From Olsenella_K sp050953285 (GTDB lineage: Bacteria; Actinomycetota; Coriobacteriia; Coriobacteriales; Atopobiaceae): a stretch of DNA of 64,000 nucleotides. A model generated the notes under the pieces. It did no database searches and was not told the origin of the DNA. It was given only the letters and a program-made list of their open reading frames with translations. A program made the translations under genes and the position numbers. Positions within the stretch are counted from its first letter, which is position 1; every line of letters begins with the position of its first letter. Shown here piece by piece: positions 16,730 to 24,264 of the stretch. The stretch spans positions 1,550,001-1,614,000 of the forward strand of contig JBMNMK010000002.1 of assembly GCA_050953285.1 (NCBI GenBank). The letters run 5' to 3'.

Positions 16730-18271
16730 TTAATTTGCCAGGCGCTCCTGGACCAGGTCAAAGTCATCCCAGAGGTCATCAAGGCACGCAACCGTCTTCT
16801 TGTAGAGCTCAAACTTCAGGTCATAGATCTCTGAGAGTTCAGCGTTGGGCGTATAGGTTTTTCCCAGCTTGACCATGTGAGCCACAGCCTCTTCCAGAGA
16901 GCTATAGGCACCTGTTGCTGCAGCGCCTGCAATGGCGCATCCTAGGGCCCCTGCTTCATCTGCCAAGATGGTCTCTACCGGCGTCTTCATCACGTCCGCA
17001 AACATCTGCGCCCACACCTCAGAGCGCGCAGCACCGCCAGAAAGCCTGATGGCCCGAGGTGCCTCGCGGCGTGAATCCAAGAGGCGCTCGTAGTGGACGC
17101 GATGGCAGAAGGCTATGCCCTCGTAGATGCTTCTTGCCAGATGCTCTCTGGTCTGAGCGATGCCCATGCCCACAAACGCAGCCTTTGCGCGGGGGTTCTG
17201 CGCGTTCGTACCCATGAGAAACGGCAGGAAAATGGGCACGGGCTCGCGCGGAGAAACAGAGGCCACCCAGGCGTTCACCACGTCGTAGATGCTAGTCCCC
17301 GCATCCTTTGCGCTTGCAGCAACTTCCGGCAAAAGCTGGCGGATAAACCACTCGTTGTTGCCGGCAGAGGTAGCGCTTGACTCCTCCACCAGGTAGGTAT
17401 GGGGCAAGCAGTAGAGCGAGTTCATGGCCACCGTGCCGTCCAAGACGGGGTCTTTTCTGATGTATTCGTTAATTGACCAGGTACCCGCTATCATGCAGAC
17501 CACATTAGGCGTGGTCACGCCCGACGCCAGCGCGCAGGCATCAATGTCAAAGAACCCGCCAACAACCGGCGTACCTGCCGCCAGCCCGCACGCACGCGCG
17601 GCCTCCGGGCTCACCACGCCCGCAATCTCATCTGAGCGGCAAAGCTTGGGCAGCGCATCTTTGACCTCGGGAATGCCAAACAGCTCCAGGAGTTTATCGT
17701 CGTATGCCACGGTATGGAGATTAAGCAGATTGGTACCAGAAATATCGGTGAGCTCCGCGCGCGCCTGACCTGTGAGCTTAAAGCGCAGGTAGTCCTTACA
17801 CTCAAAGATGTGCTCTATCTTGGCATAGTTTTCTGGCTCTTTGTCTTTTAACCAGGCGAGAAGAGCCACGGGCTGTACCGCCATGGTGTGCTGACAGGAC
17901 AGCGCAAAGGCCGCCTGCTCCGTGCCGTCTTGGCGCCAGCGATCCACATATGCCAGCGCACGGCGGTCGGTCGATGAGATGGCAGGGCGCACGGGCTTTT
18001 GATCCTTGCCCCAAAGATAGAGCCCCTTGCCATGCCCGCAGACCCCCACCGCTGCAATGTCTTTGGGATCTACCTGGGCTTTCTTGAGGACGCCTTGGAT
18101 CACCGAGCAGTTGGCCGCCCAGACCTCATCCATGTCACGTTCGACAAAATCGGGCTCAGGCGTGAGGGAGGACGTGGCACATGAACTCACTTCCAGCTGC
18201 ACTCCCTTCTCGTCAAAGAGTGCTGCTTTTGTTGCCGTACCGCCATTATCCAGCCCCATGTAGTACTTCAT
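16730..18271 (-). CDS. lyxK: FGGY-family L-xylulose / 3-keto-L-gulonate kinase
   Basis: A 513-residue sugar kinase of the FGGY family that phosphorylates a ketose at the terminal carbon. It starts YYMGLDNGGTATKAALFD, has GVCGHGKGLYLWG, ISSTDRRALAYVDRW, VVGGFFDIDACALASG and the ATP-binding IRLSGGAARSEVWAQM. It aligns along its length with what I recall of E. coli LyxK (YiaP): the AERDM-like segment FVERDMDEVW, the SSDRRA-like segment and the PTSSGN-like SATSAGNNEWF. LyxK acts on L-xylulose and 3-keto-L-gulonate. The product would enter the adjacent ulaE and araD steps. The spacer to ulaE is 184 bases. Confidence 0.85.
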   Translation of the reverse strand: MKYYMGLDNGGTATKAALFDEKGVQLEVSSCATSSLTPEPDFVERDMDEVWAANCSVIQGVLKKAQVDPKDIAAVGVCGHGKGLYLWGKDQKPVRPAISSTDRRALAYVDRWRQDGTEQAAFALSCQHTMAVQPVALLAWLKDKEPENYAKIEHIFECKDYLRFKLTGQARAELTDISGTNLLNLHTVAYDDKLLELFGIPEVKDALPKLCRSDEIAGVVSPEAARACGLAAGTPVVGGFFDIDACALASGVTTPNVVCMIAGTWSINEYIRKDPVLDGTVAMNSLYCLPHTYLVEESSATSAGNNEWFIRQLLPEVAASAKDAGTSIYDVVNAWVASVSPREPVPIFLPFLMGTNAQNPRAKAAFVGMGIAQTREHLARSIYEGIAFCHRVHYERLLDSRREAPRAIRLSGGAARSEVWAQMFADVMKTPVETILADEAGALGCAIAGAAATGAYSSLEEAVAHMVKLGKTYTPNAELSEIYDLKFELYKKTVACLDDLWDDFDLVQERLAN

Positions 18272-18317
18272 GCGAGCCCTTTCTCACCCATACTGCGACA
18301 AATCCGTCTCATATGAA

Positions 18318-18350
18318 CTATGCAAGCCGACAACCAGCCGACTTGCATAG
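18318..18350. promoter_or_regulatory. Inverted repeat CTATGCAAG upstream of the kinase gene
   Basis: CTATGCAAG (18318-18326) is repeated inverted as CTTGCATAG (18342-18350), with AGCCGAC directly repeated inside. It lies 47 bases upstream of the kinase start, a reasonable place for an operator. It could also be a weak hairpin. Confidence 0.4.
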
Positions 18351-18360
18351 CCTTTTGTTC

Positions 18361-18391
18361 AAAACACCCGCACGGACAATGCGGGTGTTTC
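18361..18391 (-). terminator. Rho-independent terminator after the isomerase-like gene
   Basis: On the minus strand AAACACCCGCA and TGCGGGTGTTT form an 11-base stem with a seven-base loop, ending in TTTTG, a few bases past the stop of the gene at 18396-19319. Confidence 0.85.
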
Positions 18392-18395
18392 TCTA

Positions 18396-19319
18396 CTAGT
18401 ATTCCAGTCCAGAGAGCTCAAAGCAACGCTGCAAGAACTCGCGCGCGTGCTTCTCGATGAGCCAGAGGTGGCTTCCGGGATAGCCGTGAATCTCGACGGA
18501 AGCATAGACGTTGCTCACGCCTTCCGGCTTGTCAAACGAAGCAACCTTCTTGAGGATTTGTGCTCCTACCTCGGGCGTGAGGAAGCCCTCCGTCTCCCAG
18601 TCCGGCGCCATAGCGCAATCCATGTGCAAGTCACCAAAGCAGGGGTGGTTCTGATCGGTGATAGCGTCACACAGGTGGAATTGTGCCAGGTAAGGAGATG
18701 CAAGCTCCAGGGAGTGCATGAGGTCGATGCCGCCTAGAGCCTCATGGGCACTGTCCCAGTGGATGTAGGCGTTCTTGCTCTTCTCATGGATGGGCTTAAA
18801 CCAGACCACATCCTCTTCCATGGGGCCGATGAGCTGCTTTTTGTAGGCAAAGCGATCAAGCGGCTCAATGGTGAGCTTCTGGCCATACTTGTCCATGTGA
18901 TCTGCCAGCTCTTCAATGGATTCTGCCAGAGCTACCTTGGCAAAGCCGCGTATGGCCTCTCCAGGATCGTCTCCGCTTGGGATGCAGATATTGGTGTAGC
19001 CGCAATCCGCCGCGTAGGTGGAGAGCTGCTTAACCAGGGCAACTGCGCGCATACGGCCATCAAGATCGGTATCTGCCAAGCTCAAGTGCTGCGCCTTCAC
19101 GTAGGGGGTCACGGAGGTGCCACCAAAGAGATGGTTTGACTCAATGGTGTGGCGCACCTGCTTTCTGCGCTCAATATCAAAGAAAACAGGCAGCTCAACG
19201 CTGCGGTAATAGTTAAATGAAACAGCCTTTTCCAAGACGTCTACCATGCGCGCCTCGTCGTACATGTACGGCATGAACATCTCAAGAAGGTGGGTGGACG
19301 GGAGGATCTTTTGCGGCAT
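18396..19319 (-). CDS. Sugar phosphate isomerase/epimerase-like TIM-barrel protein
   Basis: A 307-residue protein of the xylose-isomerase-like TIM-barrel superfamily (AP endonuclease family 2). Metal-site candidates are the Glu in LTIEPLDRFAYK, the Asp in YIHWDSAHEAL, the His in LAQFHLCDAI and the Glu in YASVEIHGYPG. I start at ATG 19319, eight bases after GAAAGGAG; the frame extends upstream without a good ribosome binding site. It lies upstream of the L-xylulose kinase on the same strand with its own terminator. The specific sugar is not recognisable. An epimerase acting on a keto-sugar feeding the neighbouring kinase is the natural guess. Confidence 0.75.
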   Translation of the reverse strand: MPQKILPSTHLLEMFMPYMYDEARMVDVLEKAVSFNYYRSVELPVFFDIERRKQVRHTIESNHLFGGTSVTPYVKAQHLSLADTDLDGRMRAVALVKQLSTYAADCGYTNICIPSGDDPGEAIRGFAKVALAESIEELADHMDKYGQKLTIEPLDRFAYKKQLIGPMEEDVVWFKPIHEKSKNAYIHWDSAHEALGGIDLMHSLELASPYLAQFHLCDAITDQNHPCFGDLHMDCAMAPDWETEGFLTPEVGAQILKKVASFDKPEGVSNVYASVEIHGYPGSHLWLIEKHAREFLQRCFELSGLEY

Positions 19320-19575
19320 AAAACATACTCCTTTCAAGACTGTCATATCAGTTTGTGGCAAAAGCGCCAACCGACGTTGCTATTGATAGCTTATACCTCA
19401 TGTCTGCCCGCCTTTCTCTAAAGTGCTATTTCAGTTTGAAAGATAGTTCGAACGGTTGAATATCATGGTCAAATGGCATTTCTTTACGTTATTACCGTGG
19501 TGGTAGGCAATTTGCGAGATACTATTGCCATATCTGTTATTTCGGTTCTTGCTTTTGCCGGAAGGAGCTAGCAAC

Positions 19576-20493
19576 GTGAAGATCACGGTAATTGGCTGTG
19601 GCGCCATGGGCGGCCTGTATGGAGGTTATCTCAGCCAGAAAAACGACGTCACCGTAATCGATGTGGACACAAAGTCAATTGAGGCCATCAACCAAAACGG
19701 CCTCACCATTGTTGAGCCAGACGGCAGCTCCAAGGTCTACCACCCCAAAGGTGTCACCACCAGTGAGGGTATGGAGCCCCAGGACCTGGTGATCATCTTT
19801 GTGAAGGCGCTCTATAGCGCAGCAGCTCTTGAGGCCAACAAGGCGCTCATCGGCCCTGACACCTACCTGCTCACGCTCCAAAATGGTGGCGGCCATGATG
19901 CTTTACTCGCCCAGTACCAAGACGAGAAGCACGTGATCATTGGTACCACGCAGCACAACGCCGCGCGCACCGGCATCAGCGAGGTCAAGCACGGCGGCTC
20001 CGGCAAAACGGTGATTGGCAACGCCCAGCTTTCCCAAGCTGAACTGGCAGGCGTTGTTGAGGCGTTTACCTCCTGCGGCCTTACGTGCGAGGCCAGCGCA
20101 GACGTGGCGCGTCTCATCTGGAACAAGCTCTTCACCAACGTGTCCGCCAGCGCGCTGACGGCTCTCTTCCAGATGCCGCTTGGCTACATTGCTGCCAATA
20201 GTTCCGCCTGGGAACTGGCAGAAAAGCTCATCCGTGAGACCTGTACCGTAGCTGCAGCCGCCGGCTATGAGTTTGATGCGGGCGAGAAGATCGCCGAGGT
20301 CCGCCACGTGTGCGAGGCAAGCCCCGAAGGCATCACGAGCATTCAAGCCGACATAGCCGCTGGTCGCAGGACTGAGGTTGATACCATCAGCGGCTTTGTG
20401 GTCAAGACTGCACACGAGCTCAACGTGGCAGCCCCCAACCACGAGTTTGTGGTTGCCGCCATCCACGCACTGGAAGGCAGAAACCAGAAGTAG
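19576..20493 (+). CDS. 2-dehydropantoate 2-reductase family protein (ApbA/PanE-like)
   Basis: A 305-residue NADPH-dependent reductase. The Rossmann motif is VIGCGAMGGLYGGYL at the N-terminus; KALYSAAALEANKALI, LTLQNGGG and the catalytic-lysine region IWNKLFTNVSASALTAL follow, ending with the helical ketopantoate reductase domain (EVDTISGFVVKTAHELNVAAPNHE). GTG 19576 is preceded by GGAAGGAG, and the longer frame from 19525 would add a non-family leader. It lies among sugar-acid genes and is divergent from the isomerase gene, so it may reduce a 2-oxo sugar acid; ketopantoate reduction for CoA synthesis is the alternative. Confidence 0.8.
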   Translation: MKITVIGCGAMGGLYGGYLSQKNDVTVIDVDTKSIEAINQNGLTIVEPDGSSKVYHPKGVTTSEGMEPQDLVIIFVKALYSAAALEANKALIGPDTYLLTLQNGGGHDALLAQYQDEKHVIIGTTQHNAARTGISEVKHGGSGKTVIGNAQLSQAELAGVVEAFTSCGLTCEASADVARLIWNKLFTNVSASALTALFQMPLGYIAANSSAWELAEKLIRETCTVAAAAGYEFDAGEKIAEVRHVCEASPEGITSIQADIAAGRRTEVDTISGFVVKTAHELNVAAPNHEFVVAAIHALEGRNQK

Positions 20494-20601
20494 GACGCGC
20501 CGTGGCGTAAGCAACGCCGCGCGAGCGTCCGTGCCACTAGCGGACGACTTTCTTGCGATTTCCTCCCTTGCATGGCATTACTCCCCTCGCTGCCATGCAA
20601 T

Positions 20602-20637
20602 AAAGCCCAGCTCCTCACGCGGAGCTGGGCTTTTCTT
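20602..20637. terminator. Bidirectional terminator between PanE-like and YhcH genes
   Basis: AAAGCCCAGCTCC (20602-20614) pairs perfectly with 20621-20633, six-base loop, with TTTTCTT on the plus strand and TTTATTG on the minus strand. It serves both convergent transcription units. Confidence 0.9.
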
Positions 20638-20651
20638 GTGCGTCGCAGGTA

Positions 20652-20673
20652 GGCGAGAAGAGCTTTTCTCGCC
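20652..20673. repeat. Inverted pair of the GGCGAGAA octamer forming a hairpin
   Basis: GGCGAGAA at 20652-20659 and TTCTCGCC at 20666-20673 face each other with a six-base spacer. They lie between the terminator at 20602 and the YhcH stop at 20704. This is the clearest case where two copies of the dispersed octamer make a stem, as inverted uptake sequences do in Neisseria and Haemophilus. Confidence 0.8.
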
Positions 20674-20703
20674 CAGCGCAAACGTTGAAGACGCGGATGC
20701 TGC

Positions 20704-21156
20704 CTACTTGCGCACCTTGATAACGACCTTGCGGACAGCCACGGGATCCTTAACGGCGCCACGGGGCATATGCGCCTGCTCGGGCGGAACGACGACGAGG
20801 TCACCCGCGTGCATGATGACCTCGGTTGCAGCCTCGGGGTTCTCAAAGAACATGATGTCGTCTGCGGGATTTTCCTCGGTCTTGGTGAGGCCGGCGCGCT
20901 CGCAGATGCCAAAGCGCTCTTCACCGGACACGACATACTGCACGTCGTAGTAGAGATCGTGCGCCTCAAACTTGAGCTCAGAGGCAGGCGCGGTCTCATA
21001 GGCCTGGACGTTTGCAAAAACGTTGTCGCCGTCGATGGGATATGAGCCAATCTCACACGCTGCAAGATCGGTGTCGCGCAGCCATGCGTAGGCCTTCTGG
21101 AAGCGCTCAGAAAGATAGTTGTTGGCATCAATATCCTTAATGTTGCATGAAAGCAT
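20704..21156 (-). CDS. YhcH/YjgK/YiaL-family protein
   Basis: A 150-residue cupin-like beta-barrel protein of the YhcH/YjgK/YiaL family, cytoplasmic and often found with sialic-acid, ascorbate or keto-sugar genes; a sugar isomerase/anomerase role has been proposed for relatives. Family motifs are LKFEAHDLYYDVQYVVSGEE, MHAGDLVVVPPEQAHMP and the C-terminal VRKVVIKV. It is the last gene of a minus-strand operon, starting three bases after the upstream gene's stop, with GAGGAG overlapping that stop. A second family member lies at 26981-27472; the two are clearly different in sequence. Confidence 0.9.
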   Translation of the reverse strand: MLSCNIKDIDANNYLSERFQKAYAWLRDTDLAACEIGSYPIDGDNVFANVQAYETAPASELKFEAHDLYYDVQYVVSGEERFGICERAGLTKTEENPADDIMFFENPEAATEVIMHAGDLVVVPPEQAHMPRGAVKDPVAVRKVVIKVRK

Positions 21157-21159
21157 GTC

Positions 21160-21975
21160 TTACTCCTCATCCTTTGTATCTTTTGCAGCCACATCGGCCG
21201 CACTCTTGTTTTGGTAGCCCATGACCTCACGGTAGAGCATAGTCCCTGCCTCTGGCGAGTAGGCGTAAGTGAGAAAAATATCCAGCACATAGGGGCTAAA
21301 GCGAATGTGCGTGAGCGCTCGCGCAAAGCTCATGGCGGCAATCTCTTCTAGAACAGCCAGCTTGGAGGGGTTCTTGATGGGCCCAATCCTGAGGTCAAAA
21401 CGGTAGGTGTGCGTCCAGACCTCATCGGGGAAGCTCAGCTCTACCAGGTGGTAAACCTCGTGTGCTATGAGCACCTGCTCCGGCGAGAAGTTCTCCCCCA
21501 GCTCTGCGCGCACGGACGCATCTTGAAGCAGTGCCTTTGCCTTATCGAGCGCATCGGTGTAGACATAGATCTCGTTGGGTTCGGTGAACTCGGCAAACAG
21601 GACGCGGTCTTGGCTGTGGGGCTTCTCGGCAAAGCTCACGGTTGCCCCCAGCGCGCGGGCAAGCTCTTGCGGGTCGGCTGTCCCAAACTTTTCTGTGAGG
21701 CGCGCCGCCCACAGCTCACCGCAGATGCGCGCCTGCTCCATAAGCTCTTTTTGCTGCTCAGAAGAGATGCGGCCCACCAGGGGTTCTCTGGCAAAGGCAT
21801 ATGAGCGCCAGTCTGCCCACCCAAGCGCGCAGACATCGGCCAAGATCTGTCCCAGCTCTGCCACGTCCGACTCCTGTGCCTGCGAGCGGCCACCGTCGTA
21901 GTCAGGGTCTCCAAACAAGGTCTTCTTAACCGGGCGAATGATTGCATCTGTCCAGCGCTTCTGTGCGTGAGCCAT
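21160..21975 (-). CDS. Putative metallopeptidase-like protein with HEVYH motif (ImmA/IrrE-like)
   Basis: A 271-residue protein that I do not recognise by overall sequence. It carries a zinc-protease motif LIAHEVYHLVEL (H172, E173, H176), and about 35 residues later EEIAAMSFARAL (E210/E211), matching the spacing of the third ligand and helix in ImmA/IrrE-type domains. No signal peptide is present, so it should be cytoplasmic. It lies in an operon between the HyuA-like gene (46 bases upstream, with a hairpin) and the YhcH gene (three bases downstream). ImmA/IrrE proteins usually cleave repressors, which is hard to reconcile with a catabolic operon. The assignment rests on a short motif. Confidence 0.6.
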   Translation of the reverse strand: MAHAQKRWTDAIIRPVKKTLFGDPDYDGGRSQAQESDVAELGQILADVCALGWADWRSYAFAREPLVGRISSEQQKELMEQARICGELWAARLTEKFGTADPQELARALGATVSFAEKPHSQDRVLFAEFTEPNEIYVYTDALDKAKALLQDASVRAELGENFSPEQVLIAHEVYHLVELSFPDEVWTHTYRFDLRIGPIKNPSKLAVLEEIAAMSFARALTHIRFSPYVLDIFLTYAYSPEAGTMLYREVMGYQNKSAADVAAKDTKDEE

Positions 21976-21991
21976 AACACTTCCTTATGTT

Positions 21992-22015
21992 GCCGGCCAC
22001 CTCGTGGTGGCCGGC
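21992..22015. other. Intercistronic GC-rich hairpin in the HyuA-like operon
   Basis: GCCGGCCAC (21992-22000) pairs perfectly with GTGGCCGGC (22007-22015). There is no T-run. It lies in the 46-base gap between the HyuA-like gene and the HEVYH gene and may stabilise mRNA or lower downstream expression. Confidence 0.55.
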
Positions 22016-22021
22016 TCCATT

Positions 22022-24160
22022 CTAAATCCTGTCGAACTTCTCGCAAATGATGATGACATCTTCATCTGGTTCACGATCGTCCAGATCCAGTGCCATCATG
22101 AGCATGAGCTGCTCAAGATCAATTGCGGAGTAATCGCAGACGCGCGGTCCAACGCAGACAAAGTAGTCAGGACGCATCACGTTGTCCGCCGCAAAGACAG
22201 AAGCTTCCTCCCACAGGCGCTCGACTTCTGCCTTGTAGTCCTTGGCTTTCACGGTGGAGATCACACCGTTGGAGACCTGGACGCGCACGAAGCCCTTCTT
22301 GTCCACCACGCGCAGGGGGTGGTGATCCTTCTTGGTTCCTTGGAAGACGAAGAAGTGGTCGTTCTTCTCGACCAGCTCTACGTCGCTGACCTGCTTGCCA
22401 AAGTCTTCCTCTGCAAGCTGGCGAGCCTCAGGCTCCTCCACGGCCTTCTGCAGGTCGGTGGTCTTGACCTCGGTAGAGCCGGTGGCCGTTGCCGTCACCT
22501 TGCCGGTGGTGCCATCAATATCAATGTGGACCTCAACGGTGTCAGGGTCCGCGCCGGAGCTGATGGCCTGGTCAATGGCCTCCTGCTTAATTGCGCGGAT
22601 GTCATCTTGTGAGGGGTTGGGGATCACGCGCTCAACAACGTCGCGCACAATGGCCAGAGCAACGCCAATTGAGGAGATGACCTCGGCGTTTTCAGGGATG
22701 GAGTACTGCAGCCCCATCTTCTCTGCGCAGTAAGGCACCAGAGATGCCGCACCGCCGCCGCAGCCCACCAGGCGCATGGCCTCAGGATCCAACTGGTACT
22801 TCTCGGCCAGCGCGTCGATGCACGCCTTGACCTTCTCGTAATCTTTCTCCAGGATCTTCTCGGCCAGCTGCTCTACGGTGATGCCCAGCTTGTCGGCAAC
22901 CGGCTGCATGGCTTTGCGGGCAGAAGCCACGTTGCCGTGTGCAAAGAACTTCTCGTCCACCAGACCCAAGACGTTTGACGCGTCCGTGTTGGTAAAGCAG
23001 ATAAGCTTGCCGCTTGCCAGACGGATAGCCACGTAATCTGACGGGTCTCCCGGCTTGGGCGAAAGCATCACGATCTCAGGGTCGACGATCTCCTCTTCTG
23101 GCGTGAAGCATGCGTACTCACAGCCAGCAATGTGCGCGGAGCGAGGTCCGACGTCGATCACGTCTGAATCGCTGATGCGGACCATGGAGCCGCCAGCGCA
23201 GCCCAAAATGCGCACGTCCAGAGACGAGATGTAGGTGTCATGTCCGCCGATGTTTGCATAGTCCACGCCCGGGCGGCCATTCTTGATAACGCCGATGTTG
23301 GTGGTGGTGCCGCCGACCTCAAAGTAGATGGCATTTGACGCCTTGAGGTACATGAGCGAACCCATAACGGATGCCGCAGGACCAGAGAGTGCGGTCAAGA
23401 TGGGGCGCTTGCGCATCTCCGAGATCTCCATAACGCCGCCGTCGCCGCGCATGATCATGAGCGGCACGGTAACACCGGCCTCACGCACGGAGCTTTCCGT
23501 AGCATTTGCGGTTGCCATCATCTTGGGAAGAATGGCCGCGTTCATAGCTGCCGTGCGCGTACGGCGCGACAGGCCATAGAGCTTGGTGATGTCAGATGCC
23601 ATGGTGACCGGCAGGTCACGGGCGCGTACCAGCTCCTGGATGTGCTGCTCCTCGCTCATGTTGTCCACGCCAAAGGCCATGGAAGCAACAATGACCTCAG
23701 AGCCGGCATTCACCAGCTCATCCAAAGCCGACTCAATGGTGGCATCGGTGAGCTGCTTTTTCTTGATAAAGGTGGAGTGTACGGGAATCTTCTTGCCGTT
23801 CTCCTCATCCAGCACAATGTCGCCAAAGTTGAGTTGGCGCTTGGCGAGAAAACCCTCCAGGCCGCCGCCTGCAACGCCGACGATGCCCACGTTGGCAACG
23901 TCTCCCTCAATGAAGGCGTTGGTTGCTTGCGTGGTAGAGTGGGCGACAAAAACAACGTCCTCCGGGGCGATGTTGTTCTCTTCCAGGCAGTTGCGGAACG
24001 ACTGCACAACGCCAGCAGCAACGCCACGCTCATCGTCGTGGGTAGTTTTGACCTCGTTTTTGCCAATGATCTCATGTGTTTGGTTGTCCAGGGCAACGCA
24101 CTTGGTGTAGGTACCGCCTACGTCGATGCCCATACGAACGCTATGGTGAGTTTCGGCCAT
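22022..24160 (-). CDS. Hydantoinase/oxoprolinase subunit A family protein (HyuA-like, stand-alone)
   Basis: A 712-residue ATP-dependent amidohydrolase-family protein with an acetate-kinase-like fold. The N-terminal HyuA domain begins RMGIDVGGTYTKCVALD, with HSTTQATNAFIEGD; the second domain has MRGDGGVMEISEMRKRP, LTALSGPAASVMGS, YFEVGGTTTNIGVIKNGRP and VGCGGGAASLVPYCAEKMG. Characterised relatives hydrolyse N-methylhydantoin, 5-oxoproline or carboxylate acetone with ATP, almost always with a HyuB partner subunit. No HyuB gene is present in this operon; a permease precedes it and a HEVYH protein and YhcH follow. Ribosome binding site TAGGAGG lies before ATG 24160. Substrate is unknown. Confidence 0.85.
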   Translation of the reverse strand: MAETHHSVRMGIDVGGTYTKCVALDNQTHEIIGKNEVKTTHDDERGVAAGVVQSFRNCLEENNIAPEDVVFVAHSTTQATNAFIEGDVANVGIVGVAGGGLEGFLAKRQLNFGDIVLDEENGKKIPVHSTFIKKKQLTDATIESALDELVNAGSEVIVASMAFGVDNMSEEQHIQELVRARDLPVTMASDITKLYGLSRRTRTAAMNAAILPKMMATANATESSVREAGVTVPLMIMRGDGGVMEISEMRKRPILTALSGPAASVMGSLMYLKASNAIYFEVGGTTTNIGVIKNGRPGVDYANIGGHDTYISSLDVRILGCAGGSMVRISDSDVIDVGPRSAHIAGCEYACFTPEEEIVDPEIVMLSPKPGDPSDYVAIRLASGKLICFTNTDASNVLGLVDEKFFAHGNVASARKAMQPVADKLGITVEQLAEKILEKDYEKVKACIDALAEKYQLDPEAMRLVGCGGGAASLVPYCAEKMGLQYSIPENAEVISSIGVALAIVRDVVERVIPNPSQDDIRAIKQEAIDQAISSGADPDTVEVHIDIDGTTGKVTATATGSTEVKTTDLQKAVEEPEARQLAEEDFGKQVSDVELVEKNDHFFVFQGTKKDHHPLRVVDKKGFVRVQVSNGVISTVKAKDYKAEVERLWEEASVFAADNVMRPDYFVCVGPRVCDYSAIDLEQLMLMMALDLDDREPDEDVIIICEKFDRI

Positions 24161-24181
24161 GATTCCTCCTAGAGATACAAA

Positions 24182-24222
24182 GCGTGGACATGTCAGGCAT
24201 GATGGCGCTCGACATGCCCACG
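24182..24222. other. Intercistronic imperfect hairpin between permease and HyuA-like genes
   Basis: Within the 104-base gap, CGTGGACATGTC and GACATGCCCACG form an imperfect 12-base inverted repeat. There is no T-run; it could be an mRNA processing site or partial attenuator. Confidence 0.4.
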
Positions 24223-24264
24223 TAAGTGCGAGCTTAGTGCCTTATGCAGGTAACGTGCGCTAAC

